Source: Neurospora tetrasperma FGSC 2508
Lineage: Eukaryota; Ascomycota; Sordariomycetes; Sordariales; Sordariaceae
Assembly: GCF_000213175.1 (NCBI RefSeq)
Contig: NW_009799179.1
Location: 2,569,153-2,608,253 of the forward strand
DNA length: 39,101 bases
Reading direction: 5' to 3'
Shown: one piece after another, positions 10,970 to 22,973 of the stretch
How positions within the stretch are numbered: position 1 is the first letter of the stretch
How the letters are laid out: every line of letters starts with the position of its first letter
Program-made: the position numbers and the translations under genes
Notes under the pieces: generated by a model
What the model was told of the DNA's origin: nothing
Seen by the model: the letters and a program-made list of their open reading frames with translations, nothing else
The model's database searches: none

Positions 10970-11990
10970 GATCCTTTGCGCTGTCAGTCTAGTTCAGGAA
11001 GCGGCACGAGAGCATGAGATCTCGGCGACAGGTGACATTCGTGGTGAGGCGGACGCGACAGAAGATCGAAAGAGGAATGATCGGGTAAAAGAGGAAGCGG
11101 GGAAGATGGAAAGACGCGTGTGACTGCTGGCAGAAGGGTCCAAAGTAGAAAGATAAGAGAGGGGATTGTTGCCACAGGAACAATGAAGGAAGCTGGAGGA
11201 AAGTGGGTATACGCAAGATGGGAAGGCAGATATAAACACAAAGTTGGGAGTGAGGTGAGATGGCAAGAAGTGTAAACGGCTGAACAATGACTGGACTTGT
11301 CCTTGTCCGAACTCTGGGCTGTTGTCCTGGATATGAACAAACGTCGTACCCGAAAAGGACGCGGGGTGTGGGAGATTCGAGGATGAAAACCGCGAGGGTA
11401 TGCTTCTCGAGCGTCAAAGAAGTGGTGGAAGGGTGCAAAGTGATGCCTTACCACTTCGACAGCAAGTTGGTTGCGCAAGGCAAGGGTTGCTGAGGTGTAA
11501 GAGTGGAAGGTATGGCACAGAGGCCAGGGCAGGTGGAAGGCGGTAGTGGTAGGGTAGGGTACGTAGAAGTTGAAGGCAGGAACTGCGAGTTGAAGGACAA
11601 GGATGGAAGTTTGCCCAGAGTGGAGAAATTTTTGAGTAATGCTCTGCGGTCCCGATATTTTTGCCAATGATGTGGGCACTGCTCAGTCACTCGGCCGAGT
11701 CCAGACAAGACCCTCTTGCCAGACTGCGCAAGCGCGCCTGCAGCATGCGCAAGCAGCTGTGAAGATGGCAAGGAAACTGCGATAGCGAGTGCCGGAAGTA
11801 AACAACAAGATCAACACTTACAAGTTGCGCAACTCGGCGACCGTGTCGATGCGAGGTTTAGGTGAATGCGGTATGTGCCGCAAGTGCGTGACGCGTCTCT
11901 GAAAACTCCTCATGCTGTCAGCTTTGACGAGTGTTGTGACGAGTGTTGTGAGAGGGGACAATCCAGGCCAGAACCACTGTCCAAAACACA
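10970..11990 (-). promoter_or_regulatory. Presumed long 5' leader of the RRM gene
   Basis: Read on the minus strand this is CT-rich with few purines, the usual look of a fungal leader, and long frames without an ATG start run through it. Close to the start codon two short upstream frames begin at about 11036 (14 codons) and 11015 (8 codons). A candidate leader intron runs from 11821 (GTAAGT) to about 11762 (CTTCACAG). All of this is inference from composition and motifs. Confidence 0.4.
11926..11949 (+). repeat. Two tandem copies of a 12-mer
   Basis: GACGAGTGTTGT occurs twice back to back at 11926-11937 and 11938-11949. It lies about 40 bp downstream of the TATA-like box when read on the minus strand. 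Confidence 0.7.
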
Positions 11991-11997
11991 ATTTATA
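11991..11997 (-). promoter_or_regulatory. TATA-like box, minus strand
   Basis: On the minus strand the sequence reads GGATATAAATTG. It points toward the RRM gene about 1 kb away and is followed by the CT-rich leader. If used, the 5' leader would be close to 1 kb before splicing. Confidence 0.3.
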
Positions 11998-14544
11998 TCC
12001 CGACATCCAGAGTGAGCTGCCTGATCCATTTCAGGCAGAGACACAGTAGGGCCATCCGTGACGCAATAGGATTCTGCTCATATGCAAAGGCCAGAATGCG
12101 GAACACCTAATGTGCTCAAGTGCTCACCACATGGGATGAAAGGGAAGTACAAACACAGGAGGAAAGGAGGCAGACACTCACCGGTGTCGGGCGAAGTGGA
12201 CTCAACAAGCAATATGTTGAGCTGCAGTCGAATCGAGCGCTTCTTAGAGTACCGTTACGCCTAACAAGAACGTACTATGACGAACGAGTTGGCCGTGATG
12301 AGACGACAAACTGAAGACAGGAAGAGGGTGGTTACCTGTATCCGGCAAGATTTCGGGACGAAAGAGAAAGAACAGCAGAGACCTGCGAAAGTCGGAGTAT
12401 TAGTAAACATTTGAGATAGCATGAATAGGCCCGTCCGTGCAAGATGGAGGCGGCATCCGTTGGCAACTCTTGTCATCCCAACTTCAATGTTTGGCCGCTT
12501 TATGTAAAGCAAGGCCTTTACACACGCTCTCGGCACTAGCGTTAGTTTGGCCAGGCCGGCCATCAACGGGTCCATCTTTAAACCAGCTTTGAGCAACTGC
12601 TGAGCAGAAATCGTAGTAGGCCACCGACGACGAAGAGCCTGGTATCGAAGGATGCGACATAGCGGCGTCAAGACCGACTACTTGTCCATCTGCTTGCCGG
12701 GCGTGTGATGTAGATGTAGATAGCGTCGAGTCCCATTCTTGATCCATTTCTTTGCAAGCCCGCCCGTGTGCCGTCTCACACGCTGAGTAGCAGGCGTCCC
12801 GTTGTGACTCAAGCCTGGAACGTGTGGGCCGCGGAGAGATCGTTGGAGACTTAAAAGGTCGAAAGTCTCGCCGAATGAGTGTAAATTTTGGCAGGCGGGA
12901 TATGAATCTTCGTTGCCCATAAATAAGGCCATTGAGAAGAGAGGATCATTGTAGGAAAGGATCCGAGAGAGGGCGTGAACACCACCAATTCTTCTCACGG
13001 ACTATCCAGAGACTCCATCTGTCCTGGGAACACACAGAAAGATCTCTCGGTCTGTGAGGTCCTCGACGTGGCCCACCGATCTCCATGTATTATGTTCATG
13101 TTCTCCTCCCTCCTCGATTTTCAAGGGCCTCCTGTTCCATTGAGTGTTTCCCATCTCTCGCTTTGGACGTAGTATTTTATCGAATCAGCGTTGCAGCGCG
13201 CTGTGTGGGCAGCGTAACGAAGTCTGGGAGATCGGGGCTCGGGATGACGCCGGAGGACGGAGAAGGAAGTGCAATTCGGGGACCCTCGGACCTCTGAAGG
13301 GGGTACTCGTATCTTCGAATCGCGTGTAATCGAAGTTATCTGTTGGATGGGCCATTCCGGTAGATGTCCTATAGCTCTTTGCCAGAGAGCTTGGGAACAG
13401 TCACAACTACACAATAGCCGAGCTTCGCCGGGCACCACGCCGACGAACAGGATATCGCTTGCCACGGCACACGCAGCTTGCAAGCACGGGATGAAGGGGA
13501 GACGAGACCGGCTGGGGAGCAGGACATGGCCAAGTGGTTGAACTTACTCTTTAACAGCACTGGAAGCTGAGCAGTGTCCTTGCGTGTTTTTTTCCAACTG
13601 GAGGAAGGGACAGGACCAATTGCTATGGGAGCCGCCAGTTCAGCATGGCGTCGACGGGCACCAGTAGGAGGATAATGGAATACGGACCTTGTCACGACGC
13701 TAATGACGACTTTGGGGGTTGCTGGCGGTACAGGAAAACAACCGCAAGGCACGAGAGAAATAATCGAAAGCCGAAAGCCAAGAGGACGTTTGGTGCGAGT
13801 AAGGCAGGAATGAAACCCTCTGGAGATGTGCACCACACACGGCAAAGCAAACGCAGACGACTCCAATGAAAAGAGAAGTGAAGAGCGGAAAGCAGATGAA
13901 GAAGAAAGGTGGAGGGAGTCCTTGCTACATAAGTGGTGGTAGAAGTAGAAAAAGGTGAAGAAAGAGGACGAGGAATAAATGTGGTGGAGTTTCCAGTTTT
14001 CGGGCAGAGCAAAGCTAAAAAAACGTAAAAACTTGGAAAGTTCGCGCCGTTCCTCGCTTTCAGGCGTGTATATTACGGTGCGCCGACGTATCGCCTGACG
14101 CGGGGACCGACCAAGCCCAGAGCAGATTTTCACACGCAGCGGGTGTTCAGAGTCACGGTACCTAGTGTACTGTGTCCGCCATCGATACCTCTACTTTTTC
14201 CCCGCTGCAGTGATGTACGGTTCGTTACTACCTGCAGCGAAGTCTTCTTTACGCCGCTAACGAGGATCCTGGCACAAGCCGCAATGGTGGGCATGGTGGG
14301 GAAGTGGAAGGGGGGGGAGGCCGACGCCATGACCGCGTTCTAGCGCATTGATGATACTATCATGTGCGGATGTACCCGAGACCAAGGTGTACTTGTTTTG
14401 CACGGCCGGTTTGGCCATGTCCGTTAGGTACCAAGCTCCGCTGGAGTGACTTGCATGAACTTGCACCCTGTTAGTGCAGATCACCAATTGCGTAGGGAAA
14501 GAACTAACGTGGACTGGGATGAGAAAAAGATATTCCTCAGAGCA
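11998..14544. other. Gene-poor interval with a pyrimidine-rich minus-strand tract
   Basis: No supported protein gene. At 14010-13700 the minus strand is strongly CT-rich, and a 254-codon frame (14133-13369) runs through it without an ATG near its 5' end, which looks more like transcript leader or promoter DNA than coding sequence. A minus-strand ATG frame at 12747-12484 (87 codons) has only weak codon bias. Donor-like motifs on the minus strand (GTGAGT near 12178, GTAAGT near 13545) would fit spliced non-coding RNA but prove nothing. Confidence 0.4.
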
Positions 14545-14553
14545 GGTAGGTAC
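14545..14553 (+). repeat. Dispersed GGTAGGTAC element, copy 3
   Basis: Exact GGTAGGTAC in non-coding DNA. Confidence 0.6.
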
Positions 14554-17363
14554 GATGCAAAACGCTCTTCTTCCCACGCCGCGGCCTCAACAACAAGAGC
14601 AGGCAGCTTCCTCCAATTCCCACTACTTCAACCTGCAGGAACCTCAAATATTAGGGCACCCTCCCAGCGGTTGTATACGGCGCAAACCCTCTCCTGTCTG
14701 GTCTAAACTGAAGAAACAGGCTGGAAGACGTCTGTTTTCGAACAGTAGGAAATGTCTGTAGCAGCATGTCTGTCCCGTGGGCATAAACATGGCCAGATAT
14801 GACGGAATCGCTCTCAACGTGTCCGCATTAGCACGCGCATGGTGAATGTTATCGAGGCCCGGTATATATGCACTCTCCTTGATAAGTCAAGCTTCTGCCA
14901 GCTGTGAACGGAGGCAGTGAATCGCATACCGGAGTTGCTTGCTTCGGGCTTCCGTCTTTCTGGCTACCGGTGCCTTGGGCGTCCAAAGTCTCCAACATCT
15001 CCCGGTACCTTCCTCTAGTAGTCAGTGCGTTCCATCTGTATGTACGTGGGAGGGAGAGCCAGGAGTCAAGGCTAACCATTATTGTGGCAAAATGCATTTT
15101 TGGTCGGTGATAAGAAGCAGATGGGATGATTCGTGGTCATTGGGGGCCTGTGATGGAAAGCAACTTGGTCGTCGGACTGGACTAGGTAAGCCCGCGCGCT
15201 CATCCTTTATGTGTCTGGTGGCGGTGATGAAGAGTGTAACTTGATAGACGCTTAGCGGTCACAAAGCGCTTCCAACTCGGTAGTGAAAGCGTGGCCGGCT
15301 TCAGGATTCTCTGATAAGGCTCCAGAAAGCTGCTTTCGGTAGGACGGTGGCAGCAGTATCAGGAGGGAGAGAAAAGATATGTACCACGAATCTTGTGAGG
15401 ATGCGTGAATGGAACCTCCAAGCAATGCAAGTCGCAGAAAAACTGGGCGTGTTTTGCCCCGGAGCAAGTGGACGAATCAAGAAATGGGAAATTCGCATTG
15501 ACAGGGCATAATGGGGGTGGGAAAGATGCTTTAAAGTTCCAAGAACCCCGAATGTCGTGCATCTCCAGCAACCACGCGGCGCCGCCTGTCACTACTCACT
15601 AGCGATCCGTTGTATGTATGTACACCGATCTAGCCAGGTACCTTTTGCTGACTGGTGGGTTTGTCCCCATGTGCCGAACGATCAAATAACAATCCCCATT
15701 CTTTAACCCCAATATGCCTCTTGCCTGTCAGCCTGTTACATGGACGACTGGACTTACGACATTAAGCATTGCTTAACCGTCCTGTCCCAGATCTGTCGGA
15801 TGGGAATTCTCTCATCCAATATCCTGCTTTCAGGAAGAAAATAGTAAAGTTTTCCTCGACGAGAATGGAAAGAGAGGTTTCTGTCAGCGAGAGTTGTCAT
15901 AAATCCCAGCATGCACTGTTTGGTGTGCGATACAACCTTCCCCGGATCTACAGTTACCTCAATCCGCATTTTACAACCAATGGGGGCGGAGTTTAACCGC
16001 CACGATCGAGAAGCATGTCTTGGAGGATGCCTCAACTTTTCTTATCGGCGTCGACATGCTACGCTCTTTAGTATCATGACTTTTTGCAGCCAACACTCCA
16101 TGCCCCCAGCACCTAACTGCGGCAGGAAGATATGTGCCCAAAATTTGGAATCCAAAACATATACACCATTCGTAACGGGCTTAATGACTGTGATCCGAAG
16201 TTTTTCGAGGCAAATCTGCTTAAATTATGCCCATGCTGTTTAGGCCCCAGAGGAGTGAAGGAGGCCTGGATGTCGAAATACATACAGGTAGACTTTGTAG
16301 AGACTCAGCGGCTGGTATCATAAGCAACCTTGTATGATTTTTAGAGTGTGTATCTTTAGCCCGTGGGGATGTCCGTAATGGCATAGATACAAACCACCAG
16401 ATGAAGTGCTTAGTGCTGCCTGTCGGTATGAGCTCTGAAGAGAGTGAGCCGGTTGACTTCCGATAAAGCACGAAAGCAGCTGTAGCATATGGGGACGATA
16501 CTACGAACTGCGTTCAATGTGGCATTCGGGCTCTCTAGCATTGCAGTACTCACCGAAATTATAAGCCAGATAAGTGTCTGTACATATTGGAAAAGGTCAA
16601 TCGACGGGCAGTAGGCATAGCGAGGTGCGCTTGCCACCAATTCTGTAATGTACGCTCACGCAGAACGAGTTGCGAGCAAAAGTATCGATCGACATTCGAG
16701 CAAGAAAGTCGTTGACGAATGTTTCAAGATGGCCTCTACAGTACTGCCATGGAAGGTACCTTCATCGTGATTAGTCCCAAAACCGGCATTGGAGGACTGG
16801 ACGGAATGATTTGATGGACTGGACCTTTCCTCCGTTGAATCCATTTGGCCGTTGCTAAAGCTTGCCCAAGCAGTTTTGTCCAATCGGCAGGTCCGGATTC
16901 GGCAGCTGCTGTTAACCCTGGACCCACTAGTTGACAAGCGTGATTAGTCATTCATGGCGGGGTTGCGATACGTACCTCAGCCAAGGTACCTGCCAGCTCG
17001 CGTGGGCATTTTGTGCCTGCCAGCGAACCATTTGCAGCTCGTCCGGTCAGGAGTGCCCCTGGTTGTCAGTTGTCATCGACCACAATGGATGATCAAGTGA
17101 GAGCCAACCGACACGACTATCGACCTAAGCAAAGAGATACCATCCATACCACACAAAGATCGCCAGGCACAGCTGGATGACGAGGATTTAAAACGTGGCG
17201 ATGCCTGCCTAATAGTGTAGTTCACCTCACCATTTAATTTGACTGTTATTGTCCTCTGCGCGATTGCGACTGTCGCATTCTGGAGTGAAGCCTCCAATTC
17301 AACTCCCATCATCATCACCAGAACAAGCACAGATATCGTTTCATTTACACCAGATAGTGCAAC
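14554..17363. other. Gene-poor interval ending in the ECM29 promoter
   Basis: No supported gene. GAAGGTACCTTC, a 12-bp palindrome, lies at 16752-16763, and TTAAGCA/TGCTTAA inverted arms lie at 15762-15776. A TATATAT run sits near 14862. The last 200 bp before 17364 are the probable ECM29 leader. An ATG at 17084 opens a 31-codon frame that would be an upstream frame only if transcription starts that far out. Confidence 0.45.
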
Positions 17364-20300
17364 ATGGCGACCTCATCAACCGAACAAAGAGAGCTTGACC
17401 TTGTGGAAAAGGTGGATTTTCGCATTCTCGCCGTGGCCAACAACGAAGAGAAGCTACAGCAGCTTCTCAAAACATTCCTGCCACCCTTACTCCTGAAAGC
17501 CGGCAGCGACTATGCTTCAGTCCGCAACAAGGTCTGTCATCATAAGTCGCGCTCGTCTTGAGAGACCCAACCTGCGTAAATGCTCACATTGCCATGTCCG
17601 CAGGTCGTTCAAGTATGCCAGAGGCTTACCACTTTCATCAAACAACCCAGCATTGTACTCCCCGTTGCCGCTCTGCTTGACCAATACAAGGCCACAGGGT
17701 CACAACTTATCAAGCACTTCGATCTCGTCTTCATTCAGCACAGTATCGTCAGACTAGGTCTGGTAGAACGTCGAGAGCTCATCCCCAAGATCCTCCCTGG
17801 GATCGGTTCGGATGTGAGCGCTTCGAGAGCCGGCTTGTTCAACGTCCTCCTCCGTTGTCTTCATGACTTCAAGCTGCCGCCCAGGGGAAGCAAGGAGGAT
17901 GAAACGCTCCGGGAACAAATAGGCCTCCAGGATCCCAAAGACGCCCAGTTTGTCGCCGACTGGTTGGGAAAGCTGCTATTGTTGCGTATAGCTGCACAAG
18001 GCTCTGCGATTTCCCCTGGGCTGGCCCAGTCGGATCTCCCTTTTCTCACACTGAACAAACCCGAGACTTGGAATCCTGCCGAGTCCGGTCTCAGCTTACC
18101 CGAGACGCGAATTCAGGCCGTCAACTTTCTCGCCAGCGGTGCTTTCACGGATCAAGAACGTTTCCTCCCGGCCATCTATGCTGCCTCGAGCTCCGATTTC
18201 CGCCTCGCCGGTGTTGGAGATGATATGCTCAAGAGAAGCAAAGTGTCGCTAGAAGACCGAGAGATTGTTCGCCAGCTCTTTGAGGCTCACTCAAGACTAC
18301 CAGCTCGGTACAGGATACGTATTCTTGGTCTGCTGAGCAAGTCGGAAATATCAACTACCTTCACCGACGAGATCCTAGCAGCTTTCCGTCTAGATGTGGC
18401 CACGCAAAGAGAGAGTCCAGATGCTATGCAAGTCGACGGCCCTTCATCGTCTTCTTCATCGTCCGGGCTTGAACTTACCAAGGTACATCGGGCCTTGTTT
18501 GAGTTCATTAACTGGGTCGCTCGCATAGGTGCCAGCAAACCGGAATTCTCCAAAATCAGGACCTTGCTTGTTACACTACTCCGGGAGTTCGTTGAGGCAC
18601 AGGGATGGCCTAAGCCTGAACGCCAGTCTCTTGATGACAACACACTTCGCTCCAGGGCCTACGAGACTATTGGCGTCCTTGCGAAGGGCACGGCCATGTC
18701 CGACACAGAGCGCATGGTTTTGGCCCAATGGCTGTTTAAATCGCTTTGCGAAGATCCCACTGCGGACGTCGTTGTCAACATTGACGCCGCTCTCTCCAGT
18801 CTTGCCGCAAACTTCAAACCACCTCACAACCCCGACCTGTCTGAACAGCTTCACGCTCTGATCCTGGAATCCATGGTCAAGACGGAAGAAGGCAACATTG
18901 TTCGGAGCTCTCGACACGCTGCAACAAAATGGGCGAACCAATGCTTGCCATTTTCCGACATATACGCACGATGGGTTGATATCCTTGCAGTAGCTGGTCG
19001 GCGGGATGAGCGGAGTGACGTCGTTGAAGAGGGTCAAAAGGGCTTAGACCCCTGGACGTACTACGCCAACGAGGAGAAATCCCGAACGCTGCCGGCCTGG
19101 CACGACATGGTGGTTACCTTCTTCACAAAGACCATATCATACGGTGGCAAACCCGGTGCTGATATGGATATCGATGAGGGATCATCCTTTACCAACTTCC
19201 CAGGACAGTGCATTCGAGCCTTTCCTGTTGCTGTCGATTATTGCAAGCGGATTCTCTTCCTCACTGCATTAGAAGACTTCACCATTGAACCGGGCTGGGA
19301 ACGTCAGTTGAGTGCAACCGTACACTCTGATCTCAAGACCCGGCGTGCGATCCGTGATTACCTGGCCTCCAGCGAGCATAGTGAAGCCATCTTCTGCCTC
19401 CTCCGTTCGGCCTTTGACGGCATGCTCTTAGAGGATACCGAGATTGCAGTTGGTTGTGCACGTTCTTTCGTAGAACTTGCTTCCTTCACTCCGAGCAAGA
19501 TCCTCGCACCATTGGTTCCTCGTGCCGTGGAATTGATGTCGCTCATTACTTCCAACAAGCGGGAGATCCGCCCACTTGCATGCTCGGCATTTGGTATCCT
19601 CGCCGCGCATCCGGCTAACAGCTCGGAATCTATCAACATGTTCAAGGGTACCTTGGCTGACATAGCCAAGAACCTCAAGACAGCCGTTGGGTCGGAGCTC
19701 AATGCGGTCGAAGGAGCGTTCAACGCACTTGCACATCTCATCTCCAGATCGGTGTACTACTCTACAGACAAGGACAACAACGTCAGCAGTGATCCTGGCA
19801 ACGTGTTTCCCACGCTTGATTCGGTATCCTCCAGCACGCTTTCAACCCAGGAGGCTATGATCGAGGCCTATAGCCAGCTCTGGACGGCGGGTATCTGCGT
19901 ACTTCCTGGGGCGGACAAGGATACGATTTCCAAGGCCTTCGTGGATCCCCTGGTTCTCCTTGCCAAAAAGGGCAATGAAAAGGCTATCACCGCTCTCGGG
20001 CGACTCGCAATGCCTTTACCTTCTGCGGAAGCATCATCTAGTGAAGAGAGCAGCGATCTTGTTGCCCTCATACTCGAGAAGCTATTTGCTCTCTACGAGC
20101 TCAGACAGGCGGAGGTCCATTTCACGGTTGGCGAAGCTATTACCGCCGCCATTGCCTGCTGGGATTCTGAGGTCGTCCAGCTTACGCTGGACGTTGAGGC
20201 CAGAGGCGATTCATACCACATTCCCAAGCGATCTAATCGGATTACCGCGGTGTTGGAGAAGCTGCTCGCCGACTGCAAGAATACCAAGCCATCTCTGCTC

Positions 20301-22973
20301 AAGGCCTCCGGTATTTGGCTCTTTTGCATCATCCAGTACTGTGCTCATCTTGAAGAGGTTCAGTCTAGACTACGCGAATGTCAGGTAGCGTTCATGCGCT
20401 TGCTCAGTGCTCGCGATGAACTGGTCCAGGAGACTGCATCCAGAGGTCTCTCGCTCGTATACGAGAAGGGAGATTCGGCGCTCAAAGGTGACCTTGTACG
20501 CGATCTTGTGTCATCATTCACGGGATCCGGTCCGCAGCTCAAAGTGGATGAAGAAACAGAACTCTTCGAGGCCGGTGCGCTCCCGACTGGCGACGGCAAG
20601 TCCGTTACCTCGTACAAAGACATTGTTAGCCTTGCGAATGAGGTGGGCGATCAAAGTCTTGTCTACAAGTTCATGTCATTGGCAACGAACGCTGCCACTT
20701 GGTCCACCCGATCCGCCTTTGGTCGTTTCGGACTGAGCAACATTCTTTCCGAGTCAGAGGTCGACCCAAAACTGTACCCGAAGCTGTATCGGTACCGGTT
20801 TGACCCCAACCCGAACGTGCAAAAGTCCATGAATGATATTTGGAAGGCTCTAGTCAAGGATTCCAATGCCGTTATTGAGGCTAACTTCGATGCTATTATG
20901 AAGGACTTGCTCAAGTGTATCCTTGGCAAGGAATGGAGAGTTCGCGAGGCGAGCTGTGCTGCCATCTCCGACCTGGTCGCCGGACGGCCTTTTCAAAAGT
21001 ACGAGCAGTACTACAAGGACATCTGGATGGCGGCCTTGAAGGTCCTCGATGATGTTAAGGGTACTGTGAGAAATGCTGCCTTGCACCTTTGTATTGCTCT
21101 TTCAACAACACTGGTCCGCCAGTTGGAAGAGTCAGGCAACACTGCGTCTGCTAGAGCCATGATGAACGAGGCCTTGCCATTCTTACTTTCGGACAAAGGA
21201 ATCGAGAGTGGAGTGAAGGAAGTCAAGTACTTTGCTACCCACACAGTCATCAAGATCTGCAAGAAGGGTGGAAAGGCACTCAACCCTTACATCGCCACGA
21301 TAGTCTCAAATCTCCTCGGAAGCCTTAGTACGCTTGAGGCTGATATTGTCAACTACTACTACCAACGAGCTGGAGAAGACGACAGAGACAAGATCGATAA
21401 ATTCCGGAGCTCAGCGGTCTCTCAGAGCCCGGTCACTGAGGCAATCGAGAGCAGTCTCAGGACAGTTGACGCCGACGTCATGGTGGAACTAGCGCCGGCC
21501 CTCGAAGAGGCCATCAAAACAGCCATTGGTATGCCTACAAAGATCGGCTGCAGTCGCGTTCTATCTACTCTGGCAACTCGACATACCGTAGACTTCAAGC
21601 CGTACTCAGCCCGATTCCTGCAACTCATGGAGAAGCAGGTGCTGGATCGAAACGACGAGGTCAGCCAGGGTTATGCGCGTGCTGCAGCGTACATTATCCG
21701 CGGCTGTCCAGACGAGGCAAAGCTACGCTTCTCGGATAGGGTTTTGGAGCTCTACCTTGAGTCGGAGGACGAGGCTAGGCGTCAGAAGGTTGCAGATGCC
21801 GTCCTGGCCCTTTCGAAAATTTCGCCCGACCATTTCAATGCGCTCGAGGGCAAGCTTTTGCCTTTTGCGTACCTCGGAAAGCACGACACCGACGACTATG
21901 TCCGGAAAGAATTTGAGGAAGTCTGGGATAAGCACGCCGGAAGCAGCCTTAGCGTTGCTAGATACGTGTCCGAGATCGTCGAGCTTGTTCAACAGTCACT
22001 GAATACGGCACAGTGGGCACTAAAGCATGCTGGCGCCCTGGCTATTGCGTCTGCTGTCGCAGGCATCACCAAGGCCAGCGATGTCACTGGACAAGTCAAC
22101 GTTGAGAACCTCAAGACCTTGTGGCCCGTCTATGAGAAGGCATTGGCCCTCAAGACGTTCCCAGGAAAAGAAAAGCTCCTCGAGCCGTTTCCTGACTTTG
22201 TCAGTAAAAGCAAGGTGATCTGGCAGAAAGACGCCTCTTTCGGGGAACAACTAAAGAAAATCGCCGTTCGCGAGGCCAAGAGAAACAACAACGAATACCG
22301 GCCCCATGCGTTCCGCTGCCTGTGGAAGTTCGCAGCTGCAAGAGACGACTTGACGATGCTACCGACCATCTCGGAGATCGTGACGCCCTATTTGGACATG
22401 ACGGCGGACGAGGACGCCATGGATGTCGACGATAAGGCGAGTACCAACAACAAGGCGAGAGGTCTGGATCCGAAGAGTCAGACGGCGTGGGCGGCTATGG
22501 AAGCTGTGGCGAAGGGGTACAATCGTGCAAAAATGCAGGAGGATGCGATGGGACAGTTGAAGGAGATTGCGCTTGCGCTGGAGGAAAACGCAAAGAAGCC
22601 GGGTTTCAAGAAGCCGTACATTGGCCAGGCTCCGTTCGATGCCATCAGGAGGGTGTTTTGGTATGAATGCGTGTTGGAGTTGCTTGAGGCAGCTATCAAG
22701 GGTGGAGAGGATGGAGCTGGATCTCCAGATCCCCAGGTTCTTGAATGGTATTTGGCGACCTTGGATCTTGACAAGGCTGATACTGGAACGGAAGACCAGA
22801 GGCTGCTGAGGGCCAAGGCTACCATGGCGGCTGTGGCGATGGGGAAGCTCCCCAAGCATGCGAGTGGTGATGCCTTGTCGGGAGTCAAGGAAAAGGTTGT
22901 GAAGGCGTTGGCTGAGGAGCGTTCGTCGGAGGTGCAGCTGAAGTGGAAGGCGTGTTTGGCTCTGCTTGATTAG
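17364..22973 (+). CDS. ecm29: ECM29, HEAT-repeat proteasome adaptor/scaffold
   Basis: Two exons, 17364-17531 and 17604-22973, give 1845 residues, close to the length of yeast Ecm29. The 72-bp intron runs GTCTGT to CCGCAG and falls between Lys56 and Val57. The protein is almost wholly helical HEAT-type repeat. The N-terminal part (about residues 8-520, starting ELDLVEKVDFRILAV) matches the conserved Ecm29 N-terminal region, and the C-terminal half carries regular repeats such as NPNVQKSMNDIWKALV and KEWRVREASCAAISDLV. Ecm29 holds the 20S core to the 19S cap, inhibits faulty proteasomes as quality control, and links proteasomes to other cell machinery. Three short acidic/Ser-rich loops (MQVDG, DMDID, AMDVD) interrupt the repeats. 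Codon use is uniform, with no frameshift. A Cdc48 cofactor gene follows 1.1 kb downstream on the same strand. Confidence 0.95.

Noticed and set aside
10984-11679. 231-codon minus-strand frame upstream of the RRM gene
   Set aside because: It begins at GTG and contains no ATG at all; the composition is CT-rich leader, with two other long overlapping frames.
12484-12747. 87-codon minus-strand ATG frame
   Set aside because: Weak codon bias, no recognisable motif and a length attainable by chance.
13369-14133. 254-codon minus-strand frame as a protein gene
   Set aside because: No ATG near its 5' end, pyrimidine-rich Ser/Phe/Leu product and no codon bias; kept only as a transcript-leader observation.
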